A program made the position numbers and the translations under genes. From NCBI GenBank assembly GCA_027574665.1, contig CM050651.1, positions 2,667,501-2,731,500 of the forward strand: a stretch of DNA of 64,000 bases, written 5' to 3'. Below are positions 1 through 13,064 of the stretch, piece after piece. Each line of letters starts with the position of its first letter. The first letter of the stretch is position 1. The stretch is from Rhynochetos jubatus (lineage: Eukaryota > Chordata > Aves > Eurypygiformes > Rhynochetidae). A model generated the notes under the pieces. The model had not been told where the DNA came from, did not search any database, and saw nothing but the letters and a program-made list of their open reading frames with translations.

Positions 1-3000
1 TTTTTTTTTTCACTTGCCTTGAAGTAATCATCTATATTTAGGTCAGTGACATGATGAAAGATGTTTATGTGTTTTTACCTAAAGCTGGAAATTGCCTTTC
101 CGGATATCACTGAATGGAAAAAAGCTAATGGAGCCTTGTTGTGCTTTCATTGCTTTTGCAGCGGTGTTCTTGTTTTAGGACTATGGCACGCAAAGCATCC
201 TTCCCCACCGCATGGCTCTCGGCTTTCAGCTCCCTCTGCATCCTCCGCTGGCTCTCCTGGGCGGAGTGGACTCGGACAAGGGCGAGGGGAAGGTCACAAG
301 AAGTTGTTTTATTCTCCAGCTACCTGGAGCAGGCATCGCTAGCTCTGCCCTATCAAGTAGAAAACGTGGAACTGATAAATCCTGTCCGCTAAGGAGCCGA
401 GCCTTTTTAATATGCAAGCACTCAGTCAAAGAAAGTAAACAGACATCTCCTTCTGCAGGGAATTACTAGACAAACGTCTCCCTCCCCTTACCCTCCTTCC
501 TTCCTCCTCCCTTCCATTTAAGTGTAGGAAATTCTGCTTGCTTTATTTGATAACGAGGAGGAGGGGAAAGGACATGTACTGAATCATGGTTAAGCTGCTG
601 TCTTCTACCCCAAGACCTTTCAGTCTAGATGTGCTTCATTAGTTTGATAAGCAGACACCAAAAAGGGGGAGGGGTGTGGGGTTTGCATGAGGGGATCTGC
701 CTAGGGGCTGCCCGGAGGTTTAAGAAGATGAACTGCTAATGATGTTGAAGCTGTACCTTTTTGGGACCTTGGCTCCTGGAGGAAAAATGGGCCCTTTCCA
801 CTAATTGTGTTGCGCTCAGTAGCGTGATGGAAAGGGACTCACAGGGGAGTGAAACAGAATGAATATCGTCTGGGCTCTTCCCCTGAGCAGCCCCCTCTCT
901 GCTCCTCCCCCAACCCAACTCTCATCTCTGTAGCAGGGTATCTGGCATGAAGTCATCCTAAATATCGGGGGATGACATTAGGAAAAGATACTAATTCGGT
1001 GGGGCGTTTATTTGGACAGCCTGGCGTGAGCCTTGCAAACTAAACATAGATTTTAACGAGTCGTCCAAATTGGCAGTGCACATGTTTTGATGAATAGCTA
1101 CCAGAAAGACTGCGAACCTTGGAGCTGGCCTCGTGCATGTGCAAACACAGGATCTAAGGACTTTCGAACCTCACTCGCTCTAATCCTGTGCCAGTCCTTT
1201 TCCTCTCTGGCAGATTCACGTCTCGGAAGCGGATAACTGTATCCCCACTGCGGGGGGTGCAGCTTTTCACCCCAGGTGCTATCGCACGCTTCCAGGTGTA
1301 CTACTGTTCCTTCCCGCAGCTGCCTTTCCCTCCAACGCCGCCCCAGCTGAGAAGGTAAAGTGCGGTTCCCAGGTGCGCTTGTGGAGCGCCCGGGCTCACA
1401 GCAGGTCGGCGTTTCCTTCCTCCAGTGCCTGCATCTAGCCCAGCTAAGCCTGGTGGTAAACTGACAGCGTGTCAGCTCGTAAAGCCTGGCATGCTGTGTG
1501 CGTATTTTGGGGTGGTTGGTGGTGGGCGGGCTGCCTGGGAACCCCTTTCCACACTCCTGCCAAATGTTACCCCAGTCGCCCCCACATTGGCTGGGCACCT
1601 CCTCTCCTGGGCGAAGGAGCCAAAGGCAGCTGGAGGTTCTGCTTGGCACTTTGCTTTCTCAAGCACCGCTGGACACAGCAAGCCCAAACCATGCACATTA
1701 ACGGGCCTCTAGGCACAAAAATGACCTTTTTGACCTAAGCACAGCATCCTCTTAAAATGGTATATCCCTGCCACAATCAATGGCTACCTCGTCAGCTCCA
1801 GACAGGTGGGAATCACTTGAAAAGTGATTCCGCAAAGGAGACGTGGGTGGAACTTCAGGAGGAAGCTGGGTACCCAGGGAGCTGCCCCAAATGCGGGGTC
1901 TCCCCACTCTCAAGGAAGAGCAGCATGAGATTTGTAGTCTCTCTGGAGCACGCCAGCAGCACAGGAGTGGGCAGCAGGTTTAAAGCAAAAGGATGTTTTG
2001 TTTTGTTTTCTGTGCAACACCTACCTAATGTGCAGAATTCCCTGCTGCACGCTGTTGCAAAGACTACGTGTAAAAAGAATTGGATAAATGCACGAAGGAG
2101 AGGTTTGCAGTTGAGAAGGAGGGTGTGCTAGATCGACACAGTCTCCAGCACAGGATGCTCTGATTGCTGGAAGCCGGGAGGGATCCCAGGGGAAAACTCG
2201 CTGTACATTCGTCCTTGTTCCTTTTATGCTTTCTCTAAGCAATCGTGGCTGGCTTTTGTCAGAGACAGGATACTGGGCTAAGGAAACCTTTACAAGTAAG
2301 ACCGTTGTGCTGACAGGACAAGGGTGGAGCGAACGCCTCTGGCATGGTGGGATAACCTGGGCAGCACAGGTTGCGGAGCAGAGCTTGATGGAACTGCTGC
2401 TGGTCATAAGCAGTCCCATATGTGACTTCCTCAGCGTCCCTTTGATGGGGATGGTCAAAGGAGGAGTGTTGGCAGACGGTGCAATAAATGCCGATGTTCT
2501 ATGTGTTGTAAACCACTTCACAGAGAGAGGTGAGGGTTTCCCAGGGTGTGGTGTGGCAAGGCTGAGAGACAGACTGTTTGAAGTTCTGACCAACTGCTTC
2601 TCTTCCTTTCTTTTCAGAGAAGGCTTTACGTAGTGGGCGACACAGACAACCACAACAGTAATTTCTTCGTCACAAGGTTATTTGCGAGTTTTGGCCCACC
2701 TTCCGCCTTTCTGTCTCCTGCCTCATCCCTGTGCCACCCAGAGCCGCAGAGAGGGATGTATCGCGGCGGCTGGTGGCTGCTCCCACCCAACCAGTGCCCT
2801 TCCCACAGGACCCTGTCCTCCCCATCACGCAGCACATGCTGCGTTTGCCCCTCTGCCTTGACCAAAATCCCTGCTCTGTCAGCTCCCAGCAGCAGCGATG
2901 GTGCAGGAGGGGTGGGATCACCCCCGCTCCAGGGGGTCACATGGCAGTCTATTCCTGTAGAGAAAACGTGCATCGCACGGGTGGGGGAGAGGGGCCTGTG

Positions 3001-6000
3001 CCTTGGTCCCTGTAATTACACCCATCTGTTACTTCCCTGTCTCTGCTGCCGCCGAAGAAACGCACAAAGCATCACAAGTGTGATTTAAGCCCCTGGAGAA
3101 TACAATGGCTTCATTTGAAGGAGCCGAGCTGGCCTCTGCCACCCTGCTTTTACTGCCCCGCTGCTGTGTGCTGGGCTGTTGGGGGCCACTCTTTCACACA
3201 GCCCCCCGCTTTTGCTGCTCAGCCCTTGTTAGCTCCGTCCCTTTTTGTTGTTTCTGCTGCTGCTGTCAGACTTGGGCAGTGGGGACAATGTCAGAGCTGG
3301 TCCTCCTTTCCCTATCAAAGTGACTGGTTTGGGAGTTTAGTGCCTTCCACATTAATGGGACTGGTAAACTGGTTTTGCATTGCACCCGCTCTTGTTTTCT
3401 GTGCCCTCTTGTCATTGCTGTTGACTCACCAGGCTGAAGTGTCTGAGCTTAATTGAAGCAGTAACAATGCAATCAACATTTCTCTCTATTTTTATCTGCA
3501 TCTCCCCCTCCCCTCTGGTTTTTCTGCTGCCTGACATGCTATTTCTGGGGCTGAGAGCTTGGCAGCCTTGCAGAGGGTTGCACTGGGAGGGGACTGAGCC
3601 ACAAACGGAGCAAAGCCTACTGAAGGTAACAGGGGTTCGTTCTTTTCTCTCAGTGAGTGTCTTTTCTCTTTCTCTCCCTGCATTACACTCATCATCCTTC
3701 CTGTGCTCCCCTTGCACCTCCCCATGTCATCCTTCCTGTGGTATGGACAAGGCCTGGGCAGAGGGAAACAATTCTACAGCAGGGCCGAATGGATGCGCCT
3801 AATTAGCATAAAATTAACATAACCCTCTTTGTTTAACAGAACATGCAGCTCTTCTCCTTTATCCAAGTGATGCTACCAGAGGCAGGGAGGAGTGACTGGT
3901 CTTGGTGAGATCTTTAAGACATCGGTGGTGAGGATGCTACTAGCTTGGGCTTTGAACGCCAAAGCGTTCACCCCTGACTTGAAGAGGAGAACAGAGTGCC
4001 CCTGCCAGCTGCACGCTTGGGTGGCACATGTTCTGCAGCAGATGACAGGTCTCCAACATGAGACGGCTGTCTATATGTAAGTAGTCTGATCTGCCAGGGA
4101 TGCGAGTCCTGGGAGCAGCAGTATCCTTACCAGTCAGAGATGCCAGAGCTCAGAAAAATCCACCACTTTTCCTCAGGTGCTTAATTACAGGTTCTGAGGT
4201 GTGACTGCTCTCGTGCTAGCTTTGAGAGCAGGGCTAGGATTCGTGTGCCACTGCCGAGTGCACTGCTTTGACCCAGATAACGGTGCTGCCAGCATCTCAT
4301 GCGGCCGACGAAAGGGCCTGGTGCGGCCGGCGTACTTAGTGAGAGTGATAAGGGACGGGTCCACAGCAGTCAACTTCCACTGGTTTCTTACACTGATTTT
4401 AATTTCCTCTTCCCTCTGCAAGTGCAAAGAACACCCTGCCTGTGTCAGCCTTTCTTTGCCCCCAGCAACAGCCAGAGAAAATGCATCTGCACGTCATCCA
4501 GCGTACCGTGCGGTTGTAGCGGCACTGTTCCTTACTGTACCGTTGGGAACCTGGAGAAGCCAGCGCAGCTGAGTCAGGCACTTGACAAAGGCGTGTTGCC
4601 ACTTCGCAGAGAGGCTCTGTTTTGAGTATGTTTTGCTTTCTCGGTCCTTTTTCCATATCGCTTCTCCAGTGCCAGGTTTGCCTGGGGACAGGCAGAAAGC
4701 CTATAACTGGGAAACTGGAGCCAGGGCAGGGGAACTGGAAGCTCTCAAGCTTCTGTAAACACTCCTGTTTAGGGGAAAAGTAGCGATGGGAGTTAGGAAG
4801 GAGTAAGAAAATGTGGCCATCTTGTAATACATGAAGTAGCAACACAAAGCGCAGCTTTTTCGGATTCAAAAGTGCTGGTGATTTATCCTGGGCCCACCAT
4901 GGAGAGTTTCTGAGCCTGCACATTCACAGGGGTTTTAATGTGTTTTTCTGTATCAGCATGGAAATACAAAAACAGTTTTGCTAGGGTGTTCCTGAGTGAC
5001 CCTCAGTATAGGCAAGTGCCCAGGCAAGTAGACCCAGCAAGACAGTTTGCACTGCAGTGTGTGGCTATAGCAGTCTGGTGATCTCTGGTAGGAGCTGAAG
5101 AGCACAAAAGGTCTCTGAAAGGAAGGACAGCCTTGGACCAGTCTGTCCCCTCTCTGACACCTGTGCTCAGGGGATATGCAGTGGTTTGGGTGGGTAGAGT
5201 AGCAAGAAATAAATGTATCTTAAAGTTTCTGCATTTCTCAAGGATGCCAACTTGCTTTAAAATGTCTTTTCTTCAGAAATCGATTAGGGTTACAGTTGTT
5301 GATGGCAAAACCTAAGGTGACAAAAGGAGAAAGTATGAGGGAAAACAGTGATTTTCCTTTCTCTCCTAATGCCGTGGTGCACGTAGCAGCGCATGTGTGT
5401 AGTTGGTGTCCGTGTTTTTCCTGTGTAGTTGGTTCCTTCCCTCAAATGCATGTTTAACTCTTCCGTGAAGTGATGACAGGCAGAGAATCATCTGAAAGTA
5501 TGAAAATGTCAGTAGAAAAAAAAAAAAACCAGAAGCTGGAGTAGGCATCTGGATAGGTGAATGGGTTGAAAACGCTTTAAACTTGTGTCTGGAAAATCCC
5601 TGGATTTCAGGTTGCCAGAGTCCTTTGCAGTGAGACACGCCTCTCCTTTGTGTGAACTATGCCGCCCTGCATCCTCTTTCTGTCACCTTTTTATTGTTGT
5701 TATTGGACTGCTCATCCCTATTTTGTAATCCTTTTCACCTTTTTTTTAATACATAATTAACATACGTTTCTCCTCCCCCCTCCAGCCTTGCAGTACAGAG
5801 AAAGACTGCTGCTTTGTATCAAAACCAGAATTGGTTTTAAGGGAGTACACGCAGATCTAGACCTCTCAGCATTGATGCTGTAATCTCTGCTGGCATCTAC
5901 AATAATTTTATGTCCTCCTGTTAGACTTTGCCTCACAAGTGTGTATACAAAGCCCAAATTGTGTTATCTAGAGAACAAATGCTTTCAAATATGTTGGAAG

Positions 6001-7160
6001 GGCGTGCAAGAACCAGCCGCTGAGCAAAGGAAGGCACGAGGCAGCTGACTTTGTTAAAGACTCGCTCTTGGCAGAGCCTGAAGTTTTAATCAGCTCTGTC
6101 TGTGTGTCTGTCTCTACCTTCTGCGTTTCCATGTGCCGCTGTCGGCATGTTTTTGTGTGCGGTTTTGTCTGTAGCCGCACGCCTCTTGACGTGCCTCTCG
6201 CCTGCGTGCCTCGCCTTGGCTTGTCCTTACCTGCCTGCTCCATAGAGACCCTGCTCCGGTGTGCCCCAGCATGTCCGCCTGTGCCATGGGTCTGAGCCAG
6301 CCGAGGTGCCGGCTTGTGCCCCTCTGCGCGGCCCAGACCCGTCAGCATGTGCATCTCCCACGCGTCTGCCTGCATCCCCCTCTCCCCGTGCGTCCATCCG
6401 TGTGCCCGGTGTGAGATGGTACACGGGGGGCTTTGAGGCTGGCAGCACTGGAAACGGAATTCGGTGGCTGTGCTGTGGTTGAGTTGGAGGCTCCACCGTT
6501 TCCCCCGTCAGCCTAACAGACACTTGTACCGGGGAGGAAAAGCTGTTGCCTTGGTGGCTTCAGTGAAGTGAAATAAAACGCTGTTGCGAGTCGGTGGGAG
6601 TGGGGATCCTTCTTGGATGTCAGCTCCTTAAAAACGGCCTCACTTAAAATGTACATGGAGAGAAGAAAATGGAATTTTCTGTTACGGGAGGGGCTTGTAC
6701 CCTTTGCGTGGTGGTGGATTCCCCCCCCTCCCCGCCCCAGATCCAGGCAGAATGCCGCGCTCCAAAGGGAAGGTCTTTAAAAACAAAACAAAAGGCAGCT
6801 GTCAGTTTAATCCAAGCTCCCTGATAAAATTCCAGCGGAGTTCCTTTTTTTCAGAGATGAAATAAGAACCCTGGCAGGCCCTCTTGACTGGCCACATAAA
6901 TCATTCGCGGTAATTGCTCTGAGAAAGACGAGTGCCTTGTAGGTGCAGGGAGGGGGGAAGGCAGCGGCCACAACTGCGCACCACCCCCGGTACCCCAGCT
7001 GGCGGGGGACACCCCTGTCCCCTCCCGGGGGGCAGCTACCTGCCGCAGGGGTGGGTGCTGCAAGCCCGCGGGGAGGATGTGCTGCAGAGGATAAACAACA
7101 GGGTTTCCTGTCGCCTTCCCTTTGTTGTTGGTCCTGCTTTAACCGCCCTGGAGGGATTAG
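1..7160. other. Intronic stretch, no gene seen
   Basis: Mixed-composition intronic DNA. It contains a poly(T) run at the very edge (1-10), a poly(A) run near 5515-5528, a C/T-rich tract near 480-520, and a degenerate TG/CTG-rich patch around 6090-6400. A TAAT-rich patch near 3795-3835 (cctaattagcataaaattaa) resembles homeodomain sites. I see no gene, RNA gene or recognisable mobile element. Confidence 0.6.
2601..3088 (+). other. Strong 3' splice-site-like signal followed by a long open frame
   Basis: A nearly pure pyrimidine tract ends in CAG at 2615-2617. The frame in phase with MAML3 exon 3 (phase 0) then stays open for about 157 codons to the stop ending at 3088. The peptide has no recognised domain and is rich in Ser, Pro and Cys, as expected of untranslated GC-rich DNA. 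A cryptic or rarely used exon is possible; chance is more likely. Confidence 0.15.
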
Positions 7161-7164
7161 GAGT

Positions 7165-7265
7165 CAGACGAGGGGGGGATTTGGGGAAAGGGGGGGGGCT
7201 GAGAAGGAGGAGAGGGGGGAGGGAAGGATGGAGGCGCGGGGAAGGTGGAGAGAATGAGATGGAGG
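7165..7265. repeat. G-rich purine tract, quadruplex-prone
   Basis: The + strand has G runs at 7172-7178 (7 G), 7183-7186 (4 G), 7190-7198 (9 G) and 7214-7219 (6 G), followed by more GGA/GGG purine repeats. The first loops are only 4 and 3 bases, so G-quadruplex formation on the + strand is plausible. It lies directly upstream of a TAAT-rich patch (about 7280-7345). Confidence 0.7.
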
Positions 7266-7279
7266 TGAGAGGAAGAAGC

Positions 7280-7345
7280 AGGAGATTGATTTAAGTGACT
7301 AGCATTTAGTGCACTGGCGGCACAATTTCAATTAGCTAATATCTC
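7280..7345. promoter_or_regulatory. Candidate conserved non-coding element with homeodomain motifs
   Basis: A short AT-rich island sits between G-rich DNA and a CpG-containing stretch. It carries TTAAGTG (7291-7297, an NKX2-type site) and an inverted pair of TAAT cores (attagctaat, 7331-7340). Developmental enhancers in large transcription-cofactor introns often look like this. The regulatory role is an inference from motif composition only; conservation was not tested. Confidence 0.25.
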
Positions 7346-8810
7346 CTTGGGTCGGCGCGTGACTCTGCATGCTCCTTGTCGCTCCGATGAGAAGCGGAAC
7401 GGCCGTAAAAGGCAGAGCGCCGGGCTCTGCTGTCAGCTTGCCGGCTGCAGCGGTGCAGGAGGACAGCTGCTCCGGGAAGCCGCAAAGCTGCGATTGCTCT
7501 TTCCCTGGGCGGCCGTAAAGATGGTGATAATAAAATAACAGGGCTCCAAAGCAGCACTACGGGAGCAGCCAGCAGCTGCAACCCAAACGAAGAGGGCACT
7601 TCTTAATTCTCCCCTTCTCTGTGACGGTGGAAGCAGTGGGGGGTAGTTGTTATTGTATTTAATGTCTGTGTGTAGCTGCTCCTATCAAAACGATCTTCTC
7701 TTAACCGTTCGTTGAACCCCAGTGGTCTGAGCAGTTTTGGGGGCACAGCCACAACTATGAAGAAATATGTAAATTATATGTAAAGTAAAATCAGTACACA
7801 TGAACAAGGGGCATGGAGGACCTGTGTGGGAGCCTGGAGGCCTGGCTCCTGTTCCTGTTCTGCCACTGGGCCATGGTGGGCCAGGCTCCTCTCTCCTGAG
7901 CCCACCATCCCTTGGAGCCTGGCCAAAGCAGCCTGGCTTATGTGCAGGGGGATACGTGAGGTGGGCAGCAGATCTGTGTGGTGGCATGAGAGCTGCTGCT
8001 GTGGGACCCAGCCGCACCCTGGCTCGCAGTATCTCGCAGGGGTGCTGCTGGCTCTCTGTGTGAAAGCCTGTGCCTGCTGCCTTGCTGGCGAGTCATGCAT
8101 TGCTGTTAAGGGCTGCTCAGAAGTGATATCTGTTAGCTTTGAAATACCACCTGCACCACTGGATTCTGTAGTGCCCACTTACTTTGCTGGTCTCCACAGG
8201 GGAACTCCACTTCCATTTCCAGTGCAGCGCTGGAGCTGACATTGCCTCTTTTCCTTGCTGCAAACAAGCTGTTCTGCCAGTATTTCAGACCTCTCCTCCC
8301 CTTCTTTCTTTGTGGGCATGGAGCCCAGCTGCTGAGCACACACTTCAGCCTCCCTCTGCGCAGGGCCCTAAGAGAAAGACTGAGAGACAAAGGAGTGCAG
8401 CTGGCGTGGCTGACCGAAGTCTCCCAGACAAGTTGCTTGCCCCGCTTCCAGCGAGCCTCTGGGCTGAGAGGAGGGGATAAACGTGCTCACACCTCACACT
8501 CTCCTGCTGCTGGGCTCCCAGGTGCCAAAGTGCCGGGCCCTGGGCATGGCACTCGGAGACAGTAGCATCCTTCCCTCTTTGCGTTGCCCTTTCCACGCTC
8601 TAGAGTCACTTCTCCCTCTCTCTAAGAAGTTGCAGTGAACACACAAGCATTTGCCACAGTGAGGAAAAATCATTTATGGGCTACAAGCCCTGTATGTGAG
8701 CAGGATGGGACAAGGTGTATGGCAGCAAAACCGCAAATTGATGGCACGCAGCTCTCCACATGTACGTGCCACACACAGGGACGGGATCTCTGTTGAAACC
8801 CACCCGTGGA

Positions 8811-8852
8811 GTCCCTGGGTGGGAGTCCCTGGGTGCGAGTCCCTGGGTGCGA
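8811..8852. repeat. 14-bp tandem repeat, 3 copies
   Basis: Three adjacent copies of gtccctgggtgSga (S = g or c) at 8811-8824, 8825-8838 and 8839-8852. Copies 2 and 3 are identical; copy 1 differs at one base. It is a small local duplication inside the MAML3 intron with no evident function. Confidence 0.9.
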
Positions 8853-9372
8853 CCCCCTTCATTCTCAGAGCCTTGGCCCACAGGTGTTTGTGAGTTAACC
8901 TGCAGCAGCCGGGGAAGTGGCTGCGCCCAGCTCCCCCGCACCCCTGGTCCTAAAGTAGCTCCCCTTGCAGCGAAAGCGGCTCGATTGTGAATCAGCTCCT
9001 GAGCTGCCATAGCTCACAGCCCGGCACATTACGGCGAGCTGGCACAGACTGCAGTCTGCCTTAACGGACTGCAGCCCTGCAAGAGAGGCTTTTCCAGCAG
9101 CAAAGCTCTCCCTGCCACACCGGTAGCCCGCTGTGGAAGTGCGGTGGGATGGACACGGCCCCAGCTTCCTCCGTCAGCGTGAGAGCTAACTGTCAAGCTG
9201 AAGATGAGCGAGTTTGCATGCTGCAGGGAAGCGAGGGTTCCAGCGTGCCTGCTGCGCAGGAGGGCCAAGCTCAGGGAGCCCTCCTGGCCCAGGTCCCCCA
9301 CTGCCGTAAATGGTAGGTGTGTCGACAGCGCTGGTTGTCCTCCTCGTTATTAGGAAGGAAGTGATTGTGACT

Positions 9373-9420
9373 ACCTTTTTAGGAAAACTGGGACACAAAG
9401 ACGTAAAGAGCCAAGGATCA
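9373..9420 (+). mobile_element. Decayed ancient SINE/LINE tail (MIR/L2/L3-like)
   Basis: The text tttttaggaaaactgggaca, followed by a cacaaag...aaag stretch, resembles the widespread amniote repeat tail that reads roughly 'ttttacagatgggaaactgaggcacagag'. Only this short core is recognisable. The family cannot be fixed by eye, and it could be a chance resemblance. Confidence 0.3.
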
Positions 9421-12400
9421 GGAAGAAGGGATGTGAAGTGCTAGGGATAAAGACCTTTGTGTTAGCAATGGTATCCTGCTCTCTCTTGTACCGTACTTCT
9501 TGCTTTCTTAAAGCCTTTGGTGCATGCTAATCAGCTCTGCATGAAAAGTACATACTGTTTTGCAGATACAACGTTAAGTTTCCTGTTCCATTTATTCTTC
9601 CAATTGCCTGAATTCTTCCCTTTCTGTTCTTACCACTTTTGAAAAACATATTAAGCTACATTTCCTGCTGTTTGAAAAAAATGAACCAGAGTTAAAAAGC
9701 ACCTTGCCTTTGAGGTGAAGATGTTTAAGGATCATAAAATGGAATTAAAATTTCTGCATCCGCACCCTATTTCACGGTGGCTCTCAGTTCTAAGGAAGCT
9801 GCTGACTTGGTGGAAAAAATGGCAGTTCTCGTGTGGAGTGGTAGGGGAGGGATGATTTCCTGCACTGAAGCACTTGCCAGGGGAGGTGATGAAGCCCTTG
9901 CATCGCTCAGCGAGGACTGTCATCTCGAGAGCTGCGCTCCCACACTGGTTCATTGATCTTGTGGGCTGGCACAGGCGCACAGCCCCGACACAGGAAGGAG
10001 AAGGTGAGCTGACCCCACGCCCTGATACAGCCCCTTGGACAGCCTCATTGAGTGCCATATCACGCCATTTGGTCATGGGCATCCCTCACCGGCTCTGCCT
10101 GACAGCACGGGACTGGTTCTGACTTCCCTGGAGGGACAGCCGGAGGGTGAGGAAACATGGGAGTCCCCAGTCCTAGGGGAAAGAAGACGGTCTGGAGAAA
10201 GGTCCCAGCTCTTCCCCCCGGCAGTTCCAAACAACAATCCCAGGGCCAGCTGCTGGGTGTTTATTTTTTATTTGCTACATCTGCTGAAAGCAGGGATGCT
10301 GCTTCCCAGGATGGCTGTCCAGAAAAGTGGTCCAGATTCCTGCTTGAGACCCTGGTTGCTCAAGTCAGTGTTCCTGGTACCTCCCAAAGAACTAAACCAG
10401 CAGTTCTTTGAGAACGCTGCTCTGGGAAACCTTGCTTGAAAGTATGGAAGAATCTGCATCCTTTTTTCAGTCAAGTCATTAATTGCTTGACTTTAAAATA
10501 ATCTTCATATCTTCCTGTAGAATTTACATGGGGTGTCTAGTTTGCCCACCAACACTTCCGTGAGGGATGCACTAGGAAACGTGCGGGTAGAGAGATTTCA
10601 AAGAAATGTTAGTAGGTCACAGCAGTGTTGGTGTGATGGATGGGTGGCACTGAAGAGGTTAATGCAAGGTTGTACACACATCACGACGGATAGTCTTGTG
10701 TGAGCAGTGCCGTCTGTGAGGTACCGGAAGTAACTCCCCTTCTGCTTTAGTTTCTTTTGGGACGGAGAGGCAGGGATTGATCTCTTCCAGGGAGCACATG
10801 TAGTCAAGGGCCAGCCTCCAGTACAGCTTGCTCATGCCTGAGAAATAACTCAGAAAAGGAGGTGGCGGTGGTTTCTCTTCTCTGTCAAAGGTGCTCCAAA
10901 CTATTAGAAATATGCCGGTTTTTCTCATTTCCACTCCCCTTGTTGTACCCAAGATCTAAAATTAAGCTAAGCTCTCTTTCTTACATGTCATAACAAGACA
11001 TCAAGGTTCATATGGCTCGTTCTAGCTGAACCCTGCCACTTTGGGGAAGGGTGCAAGTAGGAGCTCAGGCTGCCCATGACTCTGCTGCGGTTACTGGAAG
11101 AGTTCATTGCTCCTCTCCTCAAGTGTGCCAGTATCGCTGCTCTTGTGACTCTTCCCTGACCTGCTTCAGCTAAAAGGAGCAGGTTGGGAAAGACTTGCTG
11201 TTTGTACTGTTTAACCCTTCTCATTTGGACTGCAGTGGAGTAGAATGCACTCACTCAAGTTTCTGCACGGAATGATTGGAGCGAGTTGTCGCTTCTCATT
11301 AGAAGGCAGTGGAAAACAGCATGGGGACCATGTGGGGGCTTTTCAGTCAGAGCAGCTGGACTTGGAGGCAGGCACCTGCTTGCCAGCAGCAGGGGCAGGA
11401 TGTGTGCCCCCGTGCTCAGGAGTGACTAAAATCTGCACCGATGCTAGTTAGGTTTCAGCAGCTGCTTACCCATTTCTAGGGCCAGATCAGAAACAGGCAC
11501 ATCTCTTTAAGTCCCTCCCTGGGAAGTTGGGCCTTAGGTGGGCTGAAAATAGCCTTCCTTATCCATTACCCACTAAGTGGTCTGTTGCCGGTCAGCAGTT
11601 GATGTTGCAGGCCTTTTGGGATGGCCCAGCTGCAGCTTGTTTGGGAAACACATTTCTCCTTGGCTAGCGGAAATCTCTACCTTACTGCCATCTTTTCAGG
11701 TGAAACACACAGAGATGCTTTCCGTTCCTGAGCCCTGGAGGTAAAGATTTGCAAGGGTTGGAGGATCCCATAGGGTGCTTAGGTACCTGTGTGTACATTA
11801 ATAGCAGTTGTCAACATGCAAGCTAATGTAACGGTGAGCAAGTGTATGCTCCCGGGCAGAAGCTGGCAGTGGCCCACTGAGAACAGGATAGGAATTTTGA
11901 TAGCAAAAGGTGACTCCTTTTGGATCTACAAGCTGTGCAGGTGAGTCCCTGGTACAGTGGGGGCCCTCCCTTATTTTTCCTGGACAGCACAGAAGGTGGA
12001 ACTGAGAGAAAACATTACTAAAGGCAATGTTATATGTGCTTGGGGTCAGACAGAAACATTGTACTGGCATTAACCCAAGCCCCAGTCTCGTTTTTAACCT
12101 CTGCTGTGTGAAATGCATAATCCAGGGTTATCTTTTACTTAAATGTAAGCAATTGCTGAGCTAAGTTTCCAGCTGTGAATATAGCTTACCCTGTGACTGC
12201 AGCACTTGGATGCTGACAGATGTGTGTGTTACCAGCTGACACTTGGAGAGCCAGATTGATTGGCTCAAATAGGAATTCAGAGATTTATCTGAAGGGTCGT
12301 GTAGGTTCTTGAGAGCATCTCTTCCGTTCAGGCTGTCAGTTCTGCCTTATGAGCACGTCTGAAAGGTGGCTGTACAGGTACTGTTTAGGCACGACACGGC

Positions 12401-12959
12401 AGAATTACAGTTTGTCTCTATTTTTTTTTACAGATCTATTAAAATAAAGTTTAAGGTTTGTTTCAGTTCATTATATAAGGTGATCTGTAAGCTACAGATC
12501 TGAGAACAGCTTGGTTAGTTCAGGGTGAAATACTGGCACTTCTAGCCCCTCCTCTGAGGCTGTGTGAGGTATTAAAGCAGAAAGCCTCAGAATCTAAATG
12601 GTATTTTAGCACAATATATTTCATTCTGTTTTCACTGGAATGTCTTTTTAATGACAGTACAGAAATCTCGGTAAGGTATACTTCCACCCCTATCTCCATA
12701 CTCAGGTCTCATACATTTGTACTCATGAGGTACATCCACTTTGTTCTTCCTAGCTTAGATCAAGCAGATTTTATTTGAGCACATCTCTGGCTGCAGTTAT
12801 GCCTTATATCTGAATAATCATGAATTGAATTCCCAATTAGCTTGCCTTTTGCAACTAAAATCCTGTTGGTTTCAACAGTGTAGTCTGGTTTAAAGTACAC
12901 AGTGAACCTGCTCTCCCAGTACATCCCAGGGGGACCTCATAATCTTATTAGATGCACCT

Positions 12960-13064
12960 GCTGCCATTTTATTTTAACCTCTCCGTTTTTCCCTGCAGTC
13001 TGATGAATTCAATATTCCTCTGCCACAGAAAGCCATCCCGAATGAGCTTTGCCATCACTGTTAG
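12960..13064 (+). other. Strong acceptor signal followed by a short phase-0 open frame
   Basis: A long pyrimidine tract ends in ccctgcag (AG at 12997-12998). From 12999 the phase-0 frame encodes 21 residues beginning SDEFNIPLPQKA and then stops at TAG (13062-13064). Phase 0 is the phase needed to join from the preceding MAML3 exon, because exon 3 also begins at phase 0. This could be an alternative terminal exon, but I see no nearby AATAAA. Chance remains the default. Confidence 0.15.

Larger units (their letters stand above)
7600..12990. other. Intronic stretch, no gene seen
   Basis: Unique-looking intronic DNA. It includes a three-copy 14-bp tandem repeat at 8811-8852 and a decayed repeat tail near 9373-9420. 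I see no coding exon, RNA gene or intact transposon. Confidence 0.6.

Noticed and set aside
2021..2653. 210-codon - strand open frame
   Set aside because: The composition is ordinary, no domain is recognisable, and no promoter or splice context supports it.
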